Source of the DNA: Platerodrilus igneus
Taxonomy: Eukaryota > Arthropoda > Insecta > Coleoptera > Lycidae
DNA: 64,000 bases
Direction of reading: 5' to 3'
Assembly (NCBI GenBank): GCA_036346225.1
Contig: JARFIW010001488.1
Span: forward strand, 124,001-188,000
The translations under genes and the position numbers were made by a program. The notes below the pieces were generated by a model that did not search any database, was not told the DNA's origin, and saw nothing but the letters and a program-made list of their open reading frames with translations. Numbering within the stretch: position 1 is the first letter of the stretch; each line of letters starts with the position of its first letter. This document shows, piece by piece, positions 59,101 to 64,000 of the stretch.

Positions 59101-62100
59101 GCTCCTCTCTTTTTGCAAAGAAGACCTCCACTGCCTCGCTCCTCTCTACCAGTGCCCCGCACGCCAGCTGCACCACTGGACACGCGCGGAGCGGCTCGGG
59201 CCTCGCGCCTCTTTTCCTCCGCTTTTTTAAAGTGGCCTCCCTCCTTGCCACCCACTCGTGGTGCTTCCTGGAGAGATGTCCTGCACTCTCTCCAATCAGG
59301 CTCACTAGGTCGAGGACGGGCTCTGCATTCTGCATGTAGTGTGTGGAGCAAATCTCGACCACCCTTTCAACAGCCCTGTCTGGGTCTTCTATCCGGATCT
59401 CCCGTGCAAACAGCGAGAGCTCCTCCAGCAGATAGGAAACAGACCGGAGTCTTTCTGCCTTTCTCGCAATCGCCTCAACCATCTTCTCTTCCTCGTGCGG
59501 GTAGAGCCTACAGAGGAGAATGGCCAGGTGTGTGAACTCGCGAAGAGCCTTTTTCTCGCCCTCCTCCACAAACTGCTTCTGCACAAGATCCACCACCTCG
59601 AAAACCTCGTCCAGGTGCTCTGCCTCTCTAAGAAGGAGCCCGCAGAGCACCACCAGCTCTGTTGAGAACCTGGGACGGATCTCCAGGAAAAGCCTGACTA
59701 TCTCTCTGTAGGTCCATGGGAAAAGGGAAACTGTTTCTCTGAGAACCGCGACGCGCTCGGAACTGTAGTTGCCTTTTCTTTCTAGGCTGCACCGCACTGC
59801 TTTGCAGACCACCCTGAGAAGTGGCACAGAAACCTCCCTTGCTCTCTTCTCTCCCAGCCTCTCGTGCGCCACCCCCCGCAGAAAAGCAAGAATCATTTCG
59901 AATGCACACTCCCTGAACACTCTTCTCTCGAGTGCCTCGAGGAGAAGGGGAACCTCGTTTGCAGAAAAGCTTCCATAGATGCACCTGCCGCCTCCTGCGC
60001 TCCCACTTTCCACACAGCTCTTGACCATCAGAGCCTCCTCAGCCTCTGCCCGGACCGGCGTGTTTTCGAAGATGTGTCGGCAAAACGCGCTTGTTTCGGG
60101 AGGAATGGGCCTGTGCTCGGACACACTTCTGAGCACCCTTAGCAGGTAGTATGTTTCCGTGCTTTCTCCGGAATACACCTCCATCACAAACTCGAGGCTT
60201 GAGACCTTTTCTTCTATTTTCCTGCAGAGCTCGAGGACGGTGCCTGATGCCTCTTTCCTCACCTCTGCCAGGTGCATCAGGATTCTGAATGTCTGGAGGC
60301 GGGCAGGCCTTCTGGAGAGGTTTTCCAGCAACATCCCAAGGAGCTCTTCTGTGCAGAGATGCGGGAAGTGCTTGGTTCCGCAAGAGAGGATGCCAAGAAG
60401 AGGATCTGCCGCCACCCCGTACCGCAGCTTCCAAAGACATGCCTCCATCTCTTCCCGAGCAGCCTCTTCTCCCCCAGCAAGCGCAAGCACCTGGAATCCC
60501 TCTTCAGGACTCGTGGAAAGGATCCTCTTTGCCTTCGATAGGAGCTCTTCGGAGACAGAGCATCTTCCACATGCCTGAAGGTGCTCTGCAAGGATGGAGA
60601 GGAAAGCGGGTCTTTCTTCAGAGAGCGAGCAGAGGAGAAGAGCAACATCTGCCATAAGGCTCCGGCTCAGGGCGACCACAGAGCTCTTCACAATCCTTAG
60701 GGCCCCTGCCTTCCAACCAGAGGAAGAACGTCTAAAACTCCGCGGGAAACGAGCTCCCTCTCGGCAATGGAAAGGTACTTCTTCTTCACAAGAGGCAGAT
60801 AGAAAGAGACCTCTTCTCTTCTGTGGGAAAGAGCTGGCACATGCTCGTAGTTCTCGCCAAAGACCTTCCTTACTGCCAGCAGAGACGTCTCTCGCGCTAG
60901 CCTCTCTGGAAAGGACTCTGCCATAAACTCAAGCAGAGAAGAAACCCTTTCTCCAATAGGGAGGGTCCTGAGCACCGAAAAGATCCCCGGGATGTTGTAC
61001 GGGGCAATGGAGTCTCTTCTGGAGGCGAGTGCGCACACGGGCCCCGCACAGATCTTGCATGTGCTGCCCTCTCGCCTCTCCTCTCCCTTCCCAAGGACGA
61101 ACTCCAGGATTCTGACAGCGCCTGGCCCCTGCGGGTGCGAGAGCAGGTAGCTGAGAACCGTCCTCGCAAAGGCGCAGTACGTGCCTGTTTTCTCGGAAAA
61201 GAAGATCTGCAGCAAAATGCAGCTTGCTTCTAGAACGAGCCCTCGCGCCGAAGGAATTGCCCGCATTGAAAGCGCCTCTGCCTCAAAAAACTCTGTAGGA
61301 GAGGCAACCAGCCCCAGGGCAGACGCGGTGGCGACCGCAAGTATGTGCGCTGTCTGATGGGAGCTCTTCATGCGGGAAGACCTCTTCATGGCGGAGACAA
61401 GCCCCTTTGAGACCATTAGCCGGAGGATTTTCCTCAGCTCTGCGAGGGAGATCCGGGAGCTTTCTGTGTGGTGCAGGCGCGTGTAGAGCAGGGCAGCTGC
61501 AACCCGAATCAGCACAGCAGGGTCTTCTCTCTTTGCTGCCTCCGCTACAAAGTCGCTTGCCTCCTCCTCGCCAACCGAAAGCACGTACAGCCCAACCATC
61601 CTCAGGTCCTCAGCACTCGTGGCGCTCTGCACGAGGGAAACAAACAGGCCTCTGAACGCAGAGAGGTCTATGGCCCTGTCTCTTGTAAGAAACATGGCCT
61701 CGGAGACGACGCCCTTCACAAAAGCCCGCTCCTTCTCAGAGCCCTTCTCGAGCACAGAAAGCTGCTTTCTGAAGAGGCGCAGAAACACCTCCGGAGCCTC
61801 TCCTGCCATCTTGGCAAGAATCGCTCCAAGCACCTTCCTCTTTCTGGAGCCAGGCTGCCTCGCTCCCTCCCGCGCCCTCTTCTCCCTGCCTTCGGAGTCA
61901 GGAATTGACTGTACAAACGAGTAGAGGGAGGCGTGGTTCTGCCCCACACACCGCCCATTCTCCTCGACGATTTTTTCCACCACTGTGAAGGAGAGAGAGG
62001 AGTCCTTTGTGGTATCGATGTCCCTCAGGATCTCGAGGCAGATCCACATCTCTTCCTTGGAGGAGTACTCCATTTCCCTGACAACTCTTGCCAGCCGCTC

Positions 62101-62181
62101 GGGAACCCTGCTTTCCTCGCTCTCGGCCCTGAGGCTCTTCAAAAGCTCTTTGAAAACAGCAGCCTTCCTGAGCTCGGTCAT
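56114..62181 (-). CDS. TOR: TOR protein kinase (PIKK), three frame breaks
   Basis: About 2,020 codons, somewhat shorter than yeast TOR. TOR controls growth in response to nutrients. The first two thirds is HEAT-like helical repeat and FAT sequence. An FRB-type segment ends KKWEVLVFNKIAKI before LLPG. The kinase domain has IQRPRKITLLGEDGRKRSYVIK, matching the SKQRPRKLTLMGSNG block of TOR, then ILGMGDRHPANILV (56510-56552) and VVHIDYTDSLE (56456-56493), where TOR normally has HIDFGD. VPLRLSPVVVNSLG follows. The FATC end is QMFMGWMPFW; a final GWxPFW is TOR-specific. Frames break at CCCC 60703-60706 and CCCC 58186-58189 (one base missing) and CCC 58533-58535 (one base extra). The ATG at 62181 follows TTTTTTATTTCCG. 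Confidence 0.86.
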
Positions 62182-62214
62182 CGGAAATAAAAAAGGCCTT
62201 CGTAAAATTTTAGG
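62182..62214. promoter_or_regulatory. 33-base divergent promoter between TOR and an RRM gene
   Basis: Only 33 bases separate two divergent ATGs. On the minus side the sequence is TTTTTTATTTCCG before TOR. On the plus side it is AAAATTTTAGG before the RRM gene. Each gene thus has its own A/T box, and any upstream element must be shared or lie in coding sequence. Confidence 0.55.
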
Positions 62215-63252
62215 ATGGGGAGGCGGACTGCAGAGACACGGAAAGATAAGCCCCGGCGAGAGAAGGAGGAGGCCACGGAGAAAGAGCGCGTTGGGCCCAC
62301 TCCAGAAGAGAAGGAAGCCATCGGAGAGAGGAGCGAGACTGCTAGGGGGTTCAGGAAAAGAAGGGAGTACGAACAAGAGCAGAAAAAGCTGAGGCTGGAG
62401 GGAAGTAAGAGCGAGAAAGAGAAGTGCAGCACAGGAGCGAGCATCGGCGAGGGGCCCGGGGAAGTGTCTGGCGAGGACAGGGCGGAAAGAAGTCCTGCAG
62501 AAGAAGGAAGCGAGGCGCAGGCGAAAGGAAAAAGCAAGAAAGCAAAGGAGGACGAGAGAACCGTCTTTGTGACAAACCTCTCCTACAAAGAAAGGCAGGA
62601 GGACCTTGCAAAGAAGATGGGCAAGTGCGGCTCCGTCGAGAAATGCACAATCCTCGTGAACAAGGAAACAGGAGAGTCCACAGGGAGGGCCTTTGTCCTG
62701 TTTGAGGACAAAGAGAGCTGCAGGACAGCCCTGAAGGAAGAGGTCGTCCTCCACAACAGGGTGCTCACCATGCTCAAGTATGTCTCGCCAGAGACGCTGA
62801 AAGAGCGCGAGGAAGAGAAGAGGGCGAAGGACGAGCGAAGGAAGCAGAAAATTGCTGGGAAAAAGAAGAAAGGAGCTGGGCCCGAAGAGGCTGGCAAAGG
62901 GGAGAGGAGGAGCGCGTGCAGAGTCTACATCTCCCACATCAGCAAGAAGCTCGACAGGAAGGGTGTGGCCAAGATCGTGAGCGGGTACTTCGCCAGGAAC
63001 GGGAAGGTGGCCAAGATCAGAGGGATCAACCTCGCCAGCGACGACAAGAAGAGGAATCCCGGGTACTGCTTTGTCACGTTCAAGCTCGAAGAAGACGCCT
63101 CCTTCTTCCTGAGCACATACAGCGACATAGAGAGCGCTTTTGCCAAGGGCTCGTACGCCGAGTTTGCGATGGAAACAAAGGCCTTCCAGGATAGGGGGTT
63201 CGCAATACGGAAAAACACTTCCCACAAATACAAGAAGACGCAGAAGGAATAA
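62215..63252 (+). CDS. Two-RRM nucleolar-type RNA-binding protein
   Basis: A 345-residue protein with a charged, Lys/Glu-rich N-terminus (1-118). RRM1 lies at about 119-200: RTVFVTNLSYK is RNP2, and GRAFVLFEDK is RNP1. RRM2 lies at about 235-325: CRVYISHISKK is RNP2, and GYCFVTFKLEE is RNP1. A basic linker (KKKKGAG) separates them. Two RRMs in a charged context resemble Nop12, Nop4/RBM28 or RBM34-type pre-rRNA factors; RBM34/Nop12 fits best by order, but no unique mark is visible. The ATG is preceded by AAAATTTTAGG. The stop is inside AATAAA (62248-63253 region, AATAAA at 63248-63253). Confidence 0.82.
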   Translation: MGRRTAETRKDKPRREKEEATEKERVGPTPEEKEAIGERSETARGFRKRREYEQEQKKLRLEGSKSEKEKCSTGASIGEGPGEVSGEDRAERSPAEEGSEAQAKGKSKKAKEDERTVFVTNLSYKERQEDLAKKMGKCGSVEKCTILVNKETGESTGRAFVLFEDKESCRTALKEEVVLHNRVLTMLKYVSPETLKEREEEKRAKDERRKQKIAGKKKKGAGPEEAGKGERRSACRVYISHISKKLDRKGVAKIVSGYFARNGKVAKIRGINLASDDKKRNPGYCFVTFKLEEDASFFLSTYSDIESAFAKGSYAEFAMETKAFQDRGFAIRKNTSHKYKKTQKE

Positions 63253-63278
63253 AAGCTCGAGAAAACTGCAATTGCGCT

Positions 63279-63591
63279 TTACTTGCGAAGAGTAGAGAGA
63301 ATCTTTGCCTGCAGATCTTCCTGCATCACAAGCGCAGGGTTCCTCCTCGTCATGCCCTCTGCCTCCTCAATAAATCTTGCGAGCATTCTCTCGACGCTCT
63401 CCATCGCCATTTCTGTCTCTCTCTTCCGGAACTCCGTGTTTCTCTTCTTGTGCTCGTACTCCTCGCCCGGAAGAAGCCCGTCCTCCTCTTTCTATTGCAG
63501 AGACCTCTTTTCTGTACGCATCGGCTTCTCTGAGCAGCCTTCTGATAGAAGCCGTTTTTATCGCGAACTCTCTCTCCTCTGCCGCCTTCAT
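63279..63591 (-). CDS. Tubulin-binding cofactor A (Rbl2), one frame break
   Basis: About 103 residues in a three-helix bundle. Cofactor A captures free beta-tubulin during folding. The first frame (ATG 63591) has REFAIKTASIRRLLREADAY, matching IKTGVVKRLLKEEASYLKEV. Removing one base at TTT 63489-63491 joins it to GLLPGEEYEHKKRNTEF, then ETEMAMESVERMLARFIEEA, the second and third helices. The combined length and helix order match the family. The frame upstream of 63591 is open but without homology. The end lies 26 bases from the convergent RRM gene. Confidence 0.75.
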
Positions 63592-63674
63592 GGGGGAGTG
63601 TGTGCAAAAGAATAAAAGCTCTTCTGCGAAGACGGAGGCGAGCGCAAGAAGCGGGCCAAAGCTCCCCGCTCTCT

Positions 63675-64000
63675 TCAATTGTATGTGAGGTATCGTGGAG
63701 TAGAGGAGAACTTGGCGTATCCCTTGATCACCTTGTCCACGGCCTTGAGAAAGTCCTTTTCAGAGACAACCTTCCTCCTTGCTCTGATGGCAAACATGCC
63801 TGCTTCTGTGCACACGCTTCTGAGCTCGGCCCCTGTTGCGCTCGGACACAGCCTGGCAATCAGCTCGTAGCGGATGTCTTTCTCCACGCTCATGGGCTTT
63901 GTGTGGATCTTGAGAATGCTCGTTCTGCCGGCAAGGTCTGGGAGCGAGAACTCCACCTTCCTGTCGAGCCTGCCTGGCCTGAGCAGCGCAGGGTCAAGCG
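63675..64000 (-). CDS. RPT1: 26S proteasome ATPase Rpt1, C-terminal part (runs off the window)
   Basis: The last 107 codons of a proteasomal AAA+ ATPase that unfolds substrates into the 20S core. [20 protein letters not shown] contains the arginine-finger segment. Then come [47 protein letters not shown], and [19 protein letters not shown] at the C-terminus. The terminal TPRYxTYN and MSVExDIR are specific to Rpt1/PSMC2 among the six Rpt subunits. The first half lies beyond base 64000. Confidence 0.95.
   Translation of the reverse strand, partial: LDPALLRPGRLDRKVEFSLPDLAGRTSILKIHTKPMSVEKDIRYELIARLCPSATGAELRSVCTEAGMFAIRARRKVVSEKDFLKAVDKVIKGYAKFSSTPRYLTYN

Noticed and set aside
56114..62181. 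Reading the TOR locus as SMG1, ATM/Tel1 or a PI3-kinase
   Set aside because: The GWMPFW end, the QRPRKITLLG block and VPLRLSPVVVNSLG fit TOR. ATM and SMG1 have different FATC ends, and PI3-kinases have no FATC.
1770..63591. Programmed -1 frameshifting as a general expression system
   Set aside because: Breaks go both ways (one base missing or one extra), lack a common slippery site or stop-codon context, and cluster in UBA4. Assembly indels explain them more simply.
1..64000. tRNA, rRNA, CRISPR arrays, insertion sequences, transposons and telomeric repeats
   Set aside because: I looked for cloverleaf-like segments, tandem direct repeats with spacers, transposase motifs and long terminal repeats and saw none. 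Small structured RNAs could be missed by eye.
1..64000. Spliceosomal introns at the frame breaks
   Set aside because: Each break is repaired by one base without removing sequence, and no GT...AG segment with a branch site removes the breaks while keeping homology.

Overview
The window looks like a gene-dense, G+C-rich nuclear chromosome segment from a reduced fungal-lineage parasite. The closest match in style is a microsporidian or microsporidia-like (rozellid-grade) organism. I recognise 47 protein-coding loci in 64 kb. Intergenic gaps are mostly under 200 bp, I see no introns, and many proteins are shorter than their yeast orthologues. Start codons often sit just after an A/T box (AAATTTT, TTTTTATTT), as described upstream of microsporidian genes. 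AATAAA motifs often overlap the stop codon. The organism name is inference; the eukaryotic gene content is certain (histone H3, class I HDAC, DNA polymerase delta, topoisomerase II, Rpn8, Rpt1, an FG-type nucleoporin, PIKK kinases).

Layout. Bases 1-2.4 kb hold an SmD2-like tail, a Sin1/Avo1-like TORC2 subunit, histone H3 and a Rab1/Ypt1 GTPase. From 2.5 to 19 kb come a large membrane protein, Kri1, an Rpd3-type HDAC, the GINS subunit Psf1, a membrane RING-H2 protein, pescadillo/Nop7, a DHHC-like protein without its catalytic cysteine, an AN1 zinc-finger protein, Nop9, Tsr3, an Ima1-like nuclear membrane protein, a fungal-type trehalose phosphorylase, a coiled-coil protein and ribosomal protein uS2. 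From 19 to 32.8 kb come Pol delta, a membrane-anchored hydrophobic-repeat protein, Pwp1, a Mec1/ATR kinase, Gpi1/PIG-Q and an SLC41/MgtE-type transporter. From 32.8 to 48.8 kb come an FG-type nucleoporin, heat shock factor, an AT-hook/zinc-finger/propeller protein (TFIIIC-like), Eaf7, an SLC35B-type transporter, Rpn8, Top2, a small membrane protein, a second hydrophobic-repeat protein and an amino-acid transporter. From 48.8 to 64 kb come N-myristoyltransferase, Uba4/MOCS3, a Pcc1-like KEOPS subunit, V-ATPase subunit A, a TOR kinase split over several frames, an RRM protein, tubulin cofactor A and Rpt1.

Biology. The most notable content is a TOR kinase together with a Sin1-like TORC2 subunit; TOR signalling has been reported as lost in the well-studied microsporidia. 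Also notable are a trehalose phosphorylase, a DHHC pseudoenzyme (VKHS in place of DHHC) and a Pol delta whose C-terminal iron-sulfur motif lacks one cysteine. Ribosome-biogenesis factors are frequent (Kri1, Nop7, Nop9, Tsr3, Pwp1, an RRM nucleolar-type protein). A short run carries tRNA-modification candidates (Uba4, Pcc1).

Caution. About fifteen conserved genes are interrupted by single-base frame changes, nearly always at a short homopolymer and usually repaired by one extra base. The simplest reading is uncorrected indels in the assembly. Gene coordinates below span the whole conserved locus and each break is stated.
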